Below, piece after piece: positions 26,367 to 35,176 of a stretch of 64,000 bases of DNA. The notes under the pieces are model-generated. The model worked only from the letters and a program-made list of their open reading frames with translations, was not told the DNA's origin and did no database searches. The stretch covers positions 62,001 through 126,000 of the forward strand of contig UQBY01000001.1 of the NCBI GenBank assembly GCA_900539375.1, read 5' to 3'. Origin of the DNA: an uncultured Clostridium sp. (GTDB lineage: Bacteria > Bacillota > Clostridia > Clostridiales > Clostridiaceae). The first letter of the stretch is position 1; each line of letters starts with the position of its first letter. The position numbers and the translations under genes were made by a program.

Positions 26367-27077
26367 ATGAAAAGAAAATTATTAACCACAATAATATTAG
26401 GAATAACTATAATATCAATGTTTATATCTTGTGGTGATAGCACAAAAGATAAAGACAAAAAAGAAAGAAAAAAGGTAGAAACAAGTAGTATATCAGCAGA
26501 AAAAAGTACAAAAACACAAGAAACCTCTACAACTACAGTAGAGAATAATAAAAAAGAAACAGAAACTGCTAAAAATGAAGAAAATGTTTTAAAAGAAAAT
26601 CAAACAAGTGAGGAAAATAATACTACATTAGAAAATAATGAAGAGAATAAAAAAGTAGTAGTATCTAATAATGAAGGCACTGAAAATAATATTTCATCAA
26701 ATAACAATGTAGAAGGAAATACTAATATTAGTAATAGTTCTTCATCTGAAGGCAATAATAATTCTTCTTCAGAACAAAAAACACCAGAACAAACAGAAAC
26801 TAAAAAGAGTGTTTATAAAGATGGAACTTATACAGGCTTTGGAGATGGAATGAATGGAAAGGTAAAGGTAAGTGTTACTATTTCTCAGGATAAAATAACA
26901 AGTATTTCAGTAGGAGAAAATAGTGAAGATGAAGAATATTTAGCAGAAGCTAAAGGTGTTATAGATAGAATAATTGCTTCTCAAAGTACTGATGTAGATG
27001 TAATAAGTGGAGCAACTTATAGCTCAAATGGAATAATTGGAGGAGTAAATGAAGCATTATCAAAGGCTAAAAACTAG
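26367..27077 (+). CDS. FMN-binding lipoprotein (flavinylated, PplA-like)
   Basis: 236 residues. Lipoprotein signal (MFISC, Cys ~22), a long Thr/Asn/Glu-rich linker (~25-145), then one FMN_bind domain (~150-236) starting KDGTYTGFGDGMNGKV and ending in VISGATYSS. T217 of SGAT is the expected attachment site for covalent FMN. Similar lipoproteins carry electrons outside the cell in flavin-based extracellular electron transfer. The ApbE gene that would attach the flavin overlaps its 3' end by 29 bases. Confidence 0.9.
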   Translation: MKRKLLTTIILGITIISMFISCGDSTKDKDKKERKKVETSSISAEKSTKTQETSTTTVENNKKETETAKNEENVLKENQTSEENNTTLENNEENKKVVVSNNEGTENNISSNNNVEGNTNISNSSSSEGNNNSSSEQKTPEQTETKKSVYKDGTYTGFGDGMNGKVKVSVTISQDKITSISVGENSEDEEYLAEAKGVIDRIIASQSTDVDVISGATYSSNGIIGGVNEALSKAKN

Positions 27078-28107
27078 AAAATTTATAAGGATAAGTATAC
27101 TTTTTGTGGTTTTTATGTTTTCTCTTTTTCTTATAGGATGTACAAATGAAAAATCAAATGAAGGTAAAGGTACAGAATATGAAAAAACTGAGGAAATTTT
27201 AGGCACTGTTGTTACCGGTAAAGTTTATGGAAAAAATAGTAAAGAGGCATTAGAAGAGGCATTTATAAGGGCTAAGGATATTGAAAAAGTTATGTCTGCA
27301 AAACTTAGTGATAGTGAACTTACTAAGGTAAATGAAAATGCTTATAAAAAGGAAGTAAAAATTTCAAAGGATTTATATTTTGTTATAGAAAAGGCCTTGT
27401 ATTATTCAGAATTAACAGAAGGAGCTTTTGATTTAAGTATAGGTAAGCTTATAGATTTATGGGGAATAGGAACAGATAATGAAAAAATTCCTCAAGAAGA
27501 AGAAATAAATCTATTAAAAGGAAAAAAGAATTATAAAAATATAGTTCTTAATAAAGAAGAGAGTACAATAAGGTTTTTAAATGAAGATATAAAGTTAGAT
27601 TTAGGTGCTATTGCTAAAGGATATGCAGCTGATGAAATGAAAAAAATAATATGTGATAAGTATAAAATAGAAAAAGGAATATTAAATTTAGGTGGTAATG
27701 TAATGACTATTGGCTCTAAAAATGAAAATGAAAAGTGGAAGGTAGGTATTACAAACCCATTAAATACAGAAGAGGTTTTAGCAGTTGTAAAGGTTCAGGA
27801 AAAAACAGTAGTAACCTCTGGAAATTATGAAAGATATTTTATTAAAGATAATGTAAGGTATCATCATATATTAAATCCTGATACAGGATATCCAGCAGAA
27901 GAAGGAGTTATAAGTACTACAATTATAACAAAAAACTCTATAGATGCAGATGCTTTATCTACTGCAACTTATATATTAGGAAAAGATAAAGGTTTAAAGC
28001 TTATAGAAAGTATTGATGGAATTGAAGGAATATTTGTTGATAATGAAGGAAATATAACAAAAACTTCAGGTATAAATGAAAGTAATTTTGAAGTTATAAA
28101 TAATTAA
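27049..28107 (+). CDS. apbE: FAD:protein FMN transferase ApbE (lipoprotein)
   Basis: 352 residues with lipobox FLIGC (~Cys 31). ApbE motifs: LGTVVTGKVYG, LTEGAFDLSIGKLIDLWGIG, LDLGAIAKGYAADE, NLGGNVMTIG and the late NSIDADALSTATYILG. It transfers FMN onto threonine of SGAT motifs, and two such targets lie in this region (26367 and 31060). GGAGGAG precedes the start inside the upstream gene. Confidence 0.93.
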   Translation: MKHYQRLKTRKFIRISILFVVFMFSLFLIGCTNEKSNEGKGTEYEKTEEILGTVVTGKVYGKNSKEALEEAFIRAKDIEKVMSAKLSDSELTKVNENAYKKEVKISKDLYFVIEKALYYSELTEGAFDLSIGKLIDLWGIGTDNEKIPQEEEINLLKGKKNYKNIVLNKEESTIRFLNEDIKLDLGAIAKGYAADEMKKIICDKYKIEKGILNLGGNVMTIGSKNENEKWKVGITNPLNTEEVLAVVKVQEKTVVTSGNYERYFIKDNVRYHHILNPDTGYPAEEGVISTTIITKNSIDADALSTATYILGKDKGLKLIESIDGIEGIFVDNEGNITKTSGINESNFEVINN

Positions 28108-28125
28108 AAAACCTTGAGGTGGAAA

Positions 28126-28518
28126 ATGAAAAAGAAAAAAAATCTTATAGCAATATTAATTTTAGCTTTAATAATAGTTTTATCATTATTTTCATTAAAA
28201 ATGATTAATAGAGAAAGTAAAACATTAGGTATAGTTAAAGTTATTAAAAATAATGAAGTTATAAAAACTATAGATTTAAGCAAAGTTAAAGAAAGCTATG
28301 AATTTGAAGTAAAGGGAGATAATGAAGAAAGTAATACTATAAAAGTAGAAAACACTGGAGTATCTATAATAAGTGCAAGTTGCAAAGATAAAATATGCAT
28401 ACATACAGGAAAAATAAAGGATTCCTCTCTTCCTATAGTATGCCTTCCTAATAAGCTTATTATAAAATTTGAAAGTACTAAAGAAAGTGAAGATAATATT
28501 GATGGAAAGACTTTTTAA
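28126..28518 (+). CDS. NusG domain II-containing exported protein
   Basis: 130 residues from ATG 28126 (GAGGTGG site). An N-terminal membrane helix is followed by a NusG-II-like beta domain with the paired-cysteine block SASCKDKICIHTGKI...LPIVCLPNKLII. In Firmicutes this gene habitually accompanies ApbE, FMN-binding and Gx transporter genes; its role is unknown, perhaps as a redox or assembly factor. It overlaps the next gene by 17 bases. Confidence 0.85.
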   Translation: MKKKKNLIAILILALIIVLSLFSLKMINRESKTLGIVKVIKNNEVIKTIDLSKVKESYEFEVKGDNEESNTIKVENTGVSIISASCKDKICIHTGKIKDSSLPIVCLPNKLIIKFESTKESEDNIDGKTF

Positions 28519-29044
28519 AGAAGAAAAAATAAGTAAAACAAAAAAGATGGTAACATTATCTCTTTTAACAACAATAGCCTTAACTATTTTTATGATAGAA
28601 TCATACCTTCCACCTTTTCTTCCTATACCAGGAATAAAGCTTGGATTATCTAATATAGTAACTTTATTAGTTATTCTTCTATGGGGTTTTAAAGAAGGAG
28701 CTTTATTATCTTTTATGAGAATAACTCTTGGAAGTATATTTGCAGGACAAATGATGTCTTTTATTTATAGTTTATCTGGAGGAATTTTATGTCTTTTAGC
28801 AATGTGTACTTTTAAAAGAATTTTTTTAAAAGAAGATATGATATGGCTTATAAGTGTAATAGGAGCTATTTTTCATAATATAGGACAAATAATTGCATCT
28901 TGTGTATTTTTAAGTAATTTAAGCTTATTAATGTATTTTCCAGTATTATTAATAAGTGGAATAGTTACAGGTTCCTTTACAGGAGTAGCTGTTCAATATT
29001 TAGTAAGAAAAAACAAAATTATAAAGAATTTATTTAATAAATAA
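28502..29044 (+). CDS. Gx transporter family protein (HepA/heptaprenyl diphosphate synthase component I-like)
   Basis: About 180 residues from ATG 28502, five or six membrane helices. The block LPPFLPIPGIKLGLSNIVTLL and the GSIFAGQMMSFIYSLSGG stretch are typical. The family resembles ECF substrate-binding subunits and is linked to quinone or flavin-dependent electron-transfer loci. It ends the ApbE cluster. Confidence 0.85.
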   Translation: MERLFKEEKISKTKKMVTLSLLTTIALTIFMIESYLPPFLPIPGIKLGLSNIVTLLVILLWGFKEGALLSFMRITLGSIFAGQMMSFIYSLSGGILCLLAMCTFKRIFLKEDMIWLISVIGAIFHNIGQIIASCVFLSNLSLLMYFPVLLISGIVTGSFTGVAVQYLVRKNKIIKNLFNK

Positions 29045-29090
29045 ATTTCAAAATTTTTTATAAAAAATTGACTATTAGTAGAAAAAATTA

Positions 29091-29118
29091 TTGATAAAAA
29101 GAAAAAAAGTAGTAATAT
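29091..29118 (+). promoter_or_regulatory. Probable promoter of the Fur-controlled surface protein
   Basis: TTGATA (29091-29096), a 16-base spacer and TAATAT (29113-29118) lie directly in front of the Fur box at 29128, which would overlap the transcription start. Confidence 0.55.
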
Positions 29119-29127
29119 ATTATCATA

Positions 29128-29142
29128 TGATAATCATTATCA
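29128..29142. promoter_or_regulatory. Perfect Fur box
   Basis: TGATAATCATTATCA is an exact match to the 7-1-7 Fur consensus, 22 bases before the GTG start at 29164. It predicts induction of the downstream surface protein and reductase in low iron. Confidence 0.88.
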
Positions 29143-29163
29143 AAATAAAAAGGAGGACTTAAA

Positions 29164-31032
29164 GTGAAGAAAAGTCATAATAAACTTAAGAAAATTGTTT
29201 CAATAACAGCAGCATCAATGGTTTTAGCAAGTATGTTAACAACTGGTGTTTCTGCAGAAGAGACAGTAAAGATTGAAAATATTAAATCAAGCTCTTATGA
29301 TTCTGTAACAGGAGTAACTACATTAATTGTAAATGTGGCAGGAACAACAAAAACTTATTTAGTTGCAGAAAAAGATAAGGATTTAAGGGATAAAACACAA
29401 GTAAATCCAACTAATGTTACAAGTGATGGTTCCATTGTAAAGTATGATATTACTCCAGAAATAAATATTTCAAAGGTTTATGGAAAAGCAACTATAAGCT
29501 ATGGAGATTTTTATTATGGAGAAGTTGAAGATGATGCAAAAACTTATGAAGATACAACTTTTGATTCTAGTGAAGTAATAGAAAATAATGTTTTAGAAAA
29601 GTCACAAGAAGGAAAGTATGATGTATTAACTTCGGCAACTATAGTAAAGTCAAGTTCAAAGAAAACTCCAAAATATTTAAATCTTATTGGTGAAAATGTT
29701 CTTTCAACTGTAAGATTAACACAAGAAGGATATGATAGCTTTTATCCTGGAAGTAATTTAGAAAAGCCAAATACATTCCCGGAAAATGCAACATTTACAC
29801 CAGTAGCTACAGCAGAGGAAGAAGGTATAACTATTTCAGCTGTTAAAAATGTACAAGTATCTATAGATTATGATACATTAATTAATGCTTTAGCTTTAAA
29901 GGAAATAGGAAAGGAAACTGAATTATCTTCAAATTTCTTATCAAAACTTCAAGAAGTAAGTGATTTGACAATAGATGAATCAGAAGTTGGATATGCAAAA
30001 AAATTATATAAAGATGGAAGTTATGGTAAGCGTGAAATAGTAAATAAAAATGCACTAAACTCAACTGTAAAAAATGCATATACAAAAACAACTTATGAAT
30101 ATGGTAGTAAAGGACATGGAGAATATATAGTACAATTCTATATTGATGGAAATGGCATGGATGCTGATTCTTTCACAGCTTATATGCAAAGTATTACAGG
30201 TGCAACAATAAAAAATAATAGAACTAACAAAAAAGATGGTTTATTCTCTATTCATAATATATGGGGAGTATCAGGACATGGATTATATGTAGAAGTTTCT
30301 CTTTCAAAAACTGAAGGAAAAGTTCACTATGATGGAAAGTTTAAAGATTTATCAGTAGGAGCAAATTCTGATGATTATACAGTTACATTAATAGCTAATG
30401 GATATGAAGACTTAGTTGTAGGTGATGTTAATTTTGATAAGTATTTAGATGGGGTAACTCTTAATAAAGACACTTTTAAAGTTTCAGAAAATAAGGCAGA
30501 ACTTGAAATTAATACAGATAATGTTGAAAGTGAATTTAATGAAAATTTAAGTAAAGAAGCTTCATATACATTATCAAAGGTAAATGGAAAACAAAAAATA
30601 GATTGTTCTTCATTCTTAGGAGAATGTAGTGGAAAAACTGCAACAATAGAAAATCTTAAAGCTTTAGTAGAAGCAAATGGTGAAGGACAATACTCTTTAA
30701 ATGTAAAAACAAAGGATTATGCCAAACTTTCTTTAAGCTTAACAATAGAAAATGATGTTACAGATGATAACAATAATAATAATGATGATAATAATACTAC
30801 TAAAGATGAAGAAAATAATGGCTCTAATGAAGAAAATAACAATAATAATAATAATGGAAATTCTTCAAATACAAATAATAGTGGAAGTTCTTCAACAAAT
30901 ACAACAAGAAATAGTGGAACTACTACAAAAACTTCAGACACAAACAAAATAGCTATTTTTTCAATTTTATCTTTAGCTTCAGCAATGGTGGTAATTAGCT
31001 TTAAAAAGAAGATAGGAAGTTTATTAAAATAG
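29164..31032 (+). CDS. Fur-controlled cell-surface protein with degenerate sorting tail
   Basis: 622 residues, GTG start after AGGAGG. Signal peptide (~1-31), then a region (~35-215) with VYGKATISYGDFYYGEV and VLTSATIVKSSSKKTPKY, which resembles the Tp47-like domains of clostridial surface proteins. Two further beta-rich regions follow, then an Asn/Ser/Thr linker (~540-595) and a tail TSDTNK + hydrophobic helix + FKKKIG that mimics a sortase signal without LPXTG. The Fur box and the reductase gene 28 bases downstream suggest a role in iron or haem capture; the ligand is unknown. Confidence 0.7.
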   Translation: MKKSHNKLKKIVSITAASMVLASMLTTGVSAEETVKIENIKSSSYDSVTGVTTLIVNVAGTTKTYLVAEKDKDLRDKTQVNPTNVTSDGSIVKYDITPEINISKVYGKATISYGDFYYGEVEDDAKTYEDTTFDSSEVIENNVLEKSQEGKYDVLTSATIVKSSSKKTPKYLNLIGENVLSTVRLTQEGYDSFYPGSNLEKPNTFPENATFTPVATAEEEGITISAVKNVQVSIDYDTLINALALKEIGKETELSSNFLSKLQEVSDLTIDESEVGYAKKLYKDGSYGKREIVNKNALNSTVKNAYTKTTYEYGSKGHGEYIVQFYIDGNGMDADSFTAYMQSITGATIKNNRTNKKDGLFSIHNIWGVSGHGLYVEVSLSKTEGKVHYDGKFKDLSVGANSDDYTVTLIANGYEDLVVGDVNFDKYLDGVTLNKDTFKVSENKAELEINTDNVESEFNENLSKEASYTLSKVNGKQKIDCSSFLGECSGKTATIENLKALVEANGEGQYSLNVKTKDYAKLSLSLTIENDVTDDNNNNNDDNNTTKDEENNGSNEENNNNNNNGNSSNTNNSGSSSTNTTRNSGTTTKTSDTNKIAIFSILSLASAMVVISFKKKIGSLLK

Positions 31033-31059
31033 AAAGACTAACTAGGAGGACATAATTTA

Positions 31060-32118
31060 ATGACACTTTTAATTTCCCTTATAATTGCTTTTTTATTTAT
31101 AGGAATTGGGCATAAATTTATTAAAAAAAATGCTAATCTTTGTTATATAATAGCAGCAGTAATATCAATAATATTAATTATATTTGAATATACAAAACTA
31201 AGCTCTAGTTTCCCATTATGGCTTAATAATATATTATCTATATTTACAAAAAGTGCATTTTCAACAGCTTTATTTATAGTTGTAATGTATACAGGTGCTT
31301 TGAAAAATGGAAGCAAACTAATAAAAATATTAATGCCAATAAGAGCAGAATTATCAATTATAGCAAGTATTCTTACTTTAGGACATAATATAATTTATGG
31401 GAAAACATACTTTGTAAAACTATTTACAAACCCAGAAAGTATTAAAGGAAATGTTTTATTAGCTGCAATAGTAAGTTTAATATTAATTTTAATTATGCTT
31501 CCATTAATGATTACATCTTTCCAAAAAGTTAGAAGAAAAATTCAACCAAAGAAGTGGAAAAAACTTCAAAGGACAGCCTATTTATTTTATGGACTTATTT
31601 ATGTTCATATAATGCTACTTATAATGCCCTCTGCTTTTAATGGAAATGTAATATATATTTTTAATGTGATTTTATATAGCATAATATTTTTAACCTATGC
31701 TGTTATGCGTATAAGAAAAGCCTTTACAAAAAAGAAATTACCAAAGGTTTATTTAAATTCTGTTATAGCAATAGGAATTATAATATTTTTAGCAATAGGT
31801 GGCTCAATTTTATATTTTAATAATAAAGAAAGAAAATCTAATGAAAATACAATAACTAACACATTAAAAGATGGAACTTTTACAGGAAATGGGGAAGGAT
31901 TTAGGGGAAATATTGAAGTGGAAGTCTTAGTTAAGGATGGAAAAATAATAGAAATTAATATTATAAATTCTTCAGATGATAAGGCTTTTTTAAATAAAGC
32001 TTCTAAAGGGATAATTGAAAAAATTATTAATGAACAAAATACAGATGTTGATGTAGTAAGTGGAGCAACTTACAGCTCAAATGGTATTATTAATGCAGTA
32101 AAAGATGCTTTAAAATAG
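31060..32118 (+). CDS. Ferric-reductase-like membrane protein with C-terminal FMN_bind domain
   Basis: 352 residues. Six or more membrane helices (~1-260) carry histidines in IGHKF, TLGHNII and IYVHIML that could ligate haem as in the ferric reductase-like transmembrane family. An FMN_bind domain follows (KDGTFTGNGEGFRGN ... VSGATYSS, T337 expected to be flavinylated by the ApbE upstream). It would carry electrons across the membrane to an extracellular flavin, and it follows the Fur-regulated surface protein. Confidence 0.88.
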   Translation: MTLLISLIIAFLFIGIGHKFIKKNANLCYIIAAVISIILIIFEYTKLSSSFPLWLNNILSIFTKSAFSTALFIVVMYTGALKNGSKLIKILMPIRAELSIIASILTLGHNIIYGKTYFVKLFTNPESIKGNVLLAAIVSLILILIMLPLMITSFQKVRRKIQPKKWKKLQRTAYLFYGLIYVHIMLLIMPSAFNGNVIYIFNVILYSIIFLTYAVMRIRKAFTKKKLPKVYLNSVIAIGIIIFLAIGGSILYFNNKERKSNENTITNTLKDGTFTGNGEGFRGNIEVEVLVKDGKIIEINIINSSDDKAFLNKASKGIIEKIINEQNTDVDVVSGATYSSNGIINAVKDALK

Positions 32119-32137
32119 TTATTTAATTAGGCAATAT

Positions 32138-32187
32138 AAAAAGTGTGAATTATTACAAGAAAAAAAGTAATAGTTCACACCTTTTTA
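32138..32187. terminator. Bidirectional terminator
   Basis: A long stem pairing AAAAAGTGTGAATTATTAC with 32166-32187 (one wobble, one bulge) is flanked by A and T runs between two converging genes. Confidence 0.88.
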
Positions 32188-32589
32188 TTATAGTCCAAAA
32201 ATATTTCTTTTCTTTGAAATAAATATTGCCATAATTATTGGAAATATTAAACCTGAGGCAATGTTTAAAATTGAAAAGCCAGAAAAGATTATGTTTGCTA
32301 TTATTGAAATAATTTCAAAAATAAAATAACCATAAACACCAATAGATTTTTTCATAAGAATAAATATTATTGATATAAAAATAAGTATTGATAAAATAAG
32401 ACCTACAATAGTTTGTCCAGTAGTTGGAATAATAGATGTATCCATTCCTAAATTTTTATAGCTTTCAACAATGCTATCTTTTGAAGTAAGCATCATAATA
32501 GAACTAATTAAGCTAAACACAAAGCCTATTATTGTAAGAACGGATATTGTAATTATTCCACCACCTAATTTTTCATTATTATTTTCCAT
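32188..32589 (-). CDS. Small four-helix membrane protein, paralogue A
   Basis: 133 residues, ribosome site AGGAGG. The N-terminus MENNNEKLGGGIITISVL is followed by four hydrophobic segments, with a conserved LMKKSIGVYGYFIFEIISII core. It is clearly homologous to the next gene (32636). No function is known to me. Confidence 0.75.
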   Translation of the reverse strand: MENNNEKLGGGIITISVLTIIGFVFSLISSIMMLTSKDSIVESYKNLGMDTSIIPTTGQTIVGLILSILIFISIIFILMKKSIGVYGYFIFEIISIIANIIFSGFSILNIASGLIFPIIMAIFISKKRNIFGL

Positions 32590-32635
32590 AAAAAATCCTC
32601 CTAAAATTAATTATTTATAAATAATATCATATACT

Positions 32636-33031
32636 TTAAAAAAAGCATATGTATTTTTCTAATAAAAAAGCTTTATAAGTTAAAAATATCTTTTTTTGAG
32701 AAACAAATGTTGTCATAAATGCTGGTAGTATTAATGAAGAAATAACATTAGGTGAAAATCCATGAAGTATTATAGATACTATTATTGAAATTATAACAGT
32801 TAGAAAATAAAGATAAATTCCTAATGATTTTTTCATGAATATTAAAATTGTTGATAAAAGGAAAACAACTCTAAAAATAGTATCAATAATAAGATGAAAT
32901 TTATTTGCTTCAAACATAGGATTTTTTCCAAATATAATGTTTAAATTAATAAAAATGCCTAAAACAGAACTTAACAAGGTAAGCCCAGTTATAATAATTA
33001 TTCCAGCACCTAATTTTTGATTTTCTTCCAT
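32636..33031 (-). CDS. Small four-helix membrane protein, paralogue B
   Basis: 131 residues from the ATG at 33031 (GGGAG site); two upstream in-frame ATGs are too close to it. It shares MEENQKLGAGIIIITGLT and FMKKSLGIYLYFLTVIISII with paralogue A, indicating a tandem duplication. Its C-terminus differs: after FVSQKK it runs on for 17 residues ending CFF, where A ends at FGL. The 298 bases upstream, up to the exporter operon, are AT-rich with no gene and no clear signal. Confidence 0.7.
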   Translation of the reverse strand: MEENQKLGAGIIIITGLTLLSSVLGIFINLNIIFGKNPMFEANKFHLIIDTIFRVVFLLSTILIFMKKSLGIYLYFLTVIISIIVSIILHGFSPNVISSLILPAFMTTFVSQKKIFLTYKAFLLEKYICFF

Positions 33032-33329
33032 AAACATTTCTCCCTTCTTTAGCATAAAATTAGTAAATATAAGTTTATTTTTACCTGTAAATACAATTAT
33101 TACTTTATCAGTAATTCATTATATAGTCAATATTTTTTAGTTATGAAATATAATAAAATTTCATATAGGAATTTTTAAAAATATAAATACTCTTTCATAC
33201 TATAAATAGACTTGTAGTATTTTTGAAAAAACATATAAATTTTAAAAAATTAACAAATTATTAGTGCAATAAATATAAAAAAATGGTATATTTATAGGGT
33301 TAGTAAATAACTATAAGGTGGGTAAAAAA

Positions 33330-34502
33330 ATGAAGAAAAAATATTTAAAATACATAATTATTGGAGCAATAATTGTGTTATCAACAGTAGGAATATATTT
33401 AGTTAAAGTATCAAGCAAAAGTAATGAAGTATATAGCAGTAATATAGAAACTACTGTAATAGATGATTCTTCACAAAAAATATATATTAATGGAATCATT
33501 GAGCCAATTGAAAATAAAAATATTTATTTAGACCAATCAAAGGGAAAGGTAGATACTGTTTCAGTAAGTAATGGACAAACTGTAAATGCAGGGGATCTTT
33601 TATTTACTTATAAAAATGATACAATAACATCTCAAGTTGAAGAAATAAATGGACAAATTTCAACTTATGAAAGTCAAAAGGAAAGATTAGAAAGTAAGAA
33701 AAAAGATTCAAATAATAAATTAACAGAAAAGAAAAATAGTCTTTCAACTTTAAAATCTAATCCTCAAGATGAAATGGCAATAGCTTCAATTCAAACCTTA
33801 GAAGGAGAAATTCAAAGTTTAGAAGTAGAGGTAGGTCAATATAATGACCAAATAGATACGATAAATGATTCTATAAAAGAGTGCAATAAAAAAATAGAAA
33901 ATTTAAAGAAAGATGAAACTGTTGAAGTAAAGGCTGATATTTCTGGAATTGTATCTATATTAGGAAATAAGGATGATTATACAAATGTCTTTATTTCAAT
34001 AAGTAGTAATGATTTATATGTTAAAGGAACTGTAAATGAAAAATATATAGGGAAACTTAAAAAAGACCAAGAAGCAGATATATTAGTTGTAGCAAATAAT
34101 AGCACTATAAAAGGAAAGGTTGATGAAGTAAGTAATAAACCAATATCAAGTATGGGAGGACTTACAGCAGGAGGAGGAGCTACTACAGATTCTTCTAATT
34201 CTTTATCAAATTATGAAGTAACTCTTTTATTAGATTCTCAAGAAAATATTTTAGATGGCTATCATGTTCAAGCAACTATTTCAGAAGAAAAGGGTGAACT
34301 TATATTATCAAAGGATGCTATTATTAATGAAAATGAAGAAAAGTATGTTTATAAGGTAGAAAATGGAGTGCTTAAAAAACAAAAGGTTGAATATGAAGAT
34401 TCAGATGATAATAATGTTAAAATTTTAAATGGATTAGAAAAGGGAGATACAGTTGTTACAAATCCAACTAAAGACACGAAAGAAGGAATGAAGTATGAGT
34501 AG
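33330..34502 (+). CDS. MacA/HlyD-type membrane fusion protein
   Basis: 390 residues from ATG 33330 (GGTGGG site). One N-terminal helix, a split lipoyl-like domain (NIYLDQSKGKVDTVSVSNGQTVNAGDLLF ... VKADISGIVSILGN), a central coiled coil of ~100 residues, and a beta-barrel/membrane-proximal end. It links an ABC exporter to the cell surface. The ATPase gene overlaps its end by 8 bases. Confidence 0.9.
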   Translation: MKKKYLKYIIIGAIIVLSTVGIYLVKVSSKSNEVYSSNIETTVIDDSSQKIYINGIIEPIENKNIYLDQSKGKVDTVSVSNGQTVNAGDLLFTYKNDTITSQVEEINGQISTYESQKERLESKKKDSNNKLTEKKNSLSTLKSNPQDEMAIASIQTLEGEIQSLEVEVGQYNDQIDTINDSIKECNKKIENLKKDETVEVKADISGIVSILGNKDDYTNVFISISSNDLYVKGTVNEKYIGKLKKDQEADILVVANNSTIKGKVDEVSNKPISSMGGLTAGGGATTDSSNSLSNYEVTLLLDSQENILDGYHVQATISEEKGELILSKDAIINENEEKYVYKVENGVLKKQKVEYEDSDDNNVKILNGLEKGDTVVTNPTKDTKEGMKYE

Positions 34503-35175
34503 TCTTATTCAGCTTAAAGATATAAATAAGTATTATGGAGAAGGAAAGGAAAAGCTTCATGTATTAAAGTCATTAAATATGGAAATTGAACAAGGGGAAT
34601 TTTTAATGATAATGGGTAAGTCTGGTTCAGGAAAAACTACCCTTATGAATTCTTTAGGATTTTTAGATAGATTTGATGATGGGGTTTATTTATTTAATAA
34701 TGAAGAGGTAACTCATATAGATGAAAATAAAAAATCAGAACTTAGAAATAAGTATATGGGATTTATTTTTCAACAATTTCATCTTATAGATTCTTTAACT
34801 ATAGGCAAAAATGTAGAACTTCCATTACTTTATAAAGGAAGTGTAAATAAAAAGACAAGAGAAGAACTTGTTTTAAAGTATTTAAAGTTAGTAGGCCTTG
34901 AAGAAAAAATAGATAGACACCCAAAAGAACTATCAGGAGGACAACAACAAAGAGTTGCAATTGCAAGGGCTTTAATAAATGACCCTTATGTAATATTTGC
35001 AGATGAGCCTACAGGAGCCCTTGATAGTGAAACAGGTATTCAAATTATGAATATATTAAAAGAATTAAATAAAGAAGGTAAAACAATTATTATGGTTACT
35101 CATGATGGAGATTTAGTAGATTATGCAACAAGAGTAATTAAAATAAAAGATGGTGTTATATGGGAGGGAAAATAG
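34495..35175 (+). CDS. MacB/LolD-type ABC transporter ATPase
   Basis: 226 residues. Walker A GKSGSGKTT, Q-loop FIFQQFHLIDSLT, signature LSGGQQQRVAIARALIN, Walker B VIFADEPTGALDSETG and H-loop VTHDG. These are standard for the LolD/MacB branch. It powers the permease encoded next for export of peptides, antimicrobials or lipid-type substrates. Confidence 0.93.
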   Translation: MSSLIQLKDINKYYGEGKEKLHVLKSLNMEIEQGEFLMIMGKSGSGKTTLMNSLGFLDRFDDGVYLFNNEEVTHIDENKKSELRNKYMGFIFQQFHLIDSLTIGKNVELPLLYKGSVNKKTREELVLKYLKLVGLEEKIDRHPKELSGGQQQRVAIARALINDPYVIFADEPTGALDSETGIQIMNILKELNKEGKTIIMVTHDGDLVDYATRVIKIKDGVIWEGK

Positions 35176-35176
35176 T

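Noticed and set aside
30717..30947. Frames on both strands within the Asn/Asp-rich linker of the surface protein
   Set aside because: They are low-complexity shadows of the AAT/GAT runs of the linker with no start signals.
29164..31032. Assigning NEAT (haem-binding) domains to the surface protein
   Set aside because: The YxxxY and SxxxxY-type motifs of NEAT domains are not evident; only the Fur box hints at iron.
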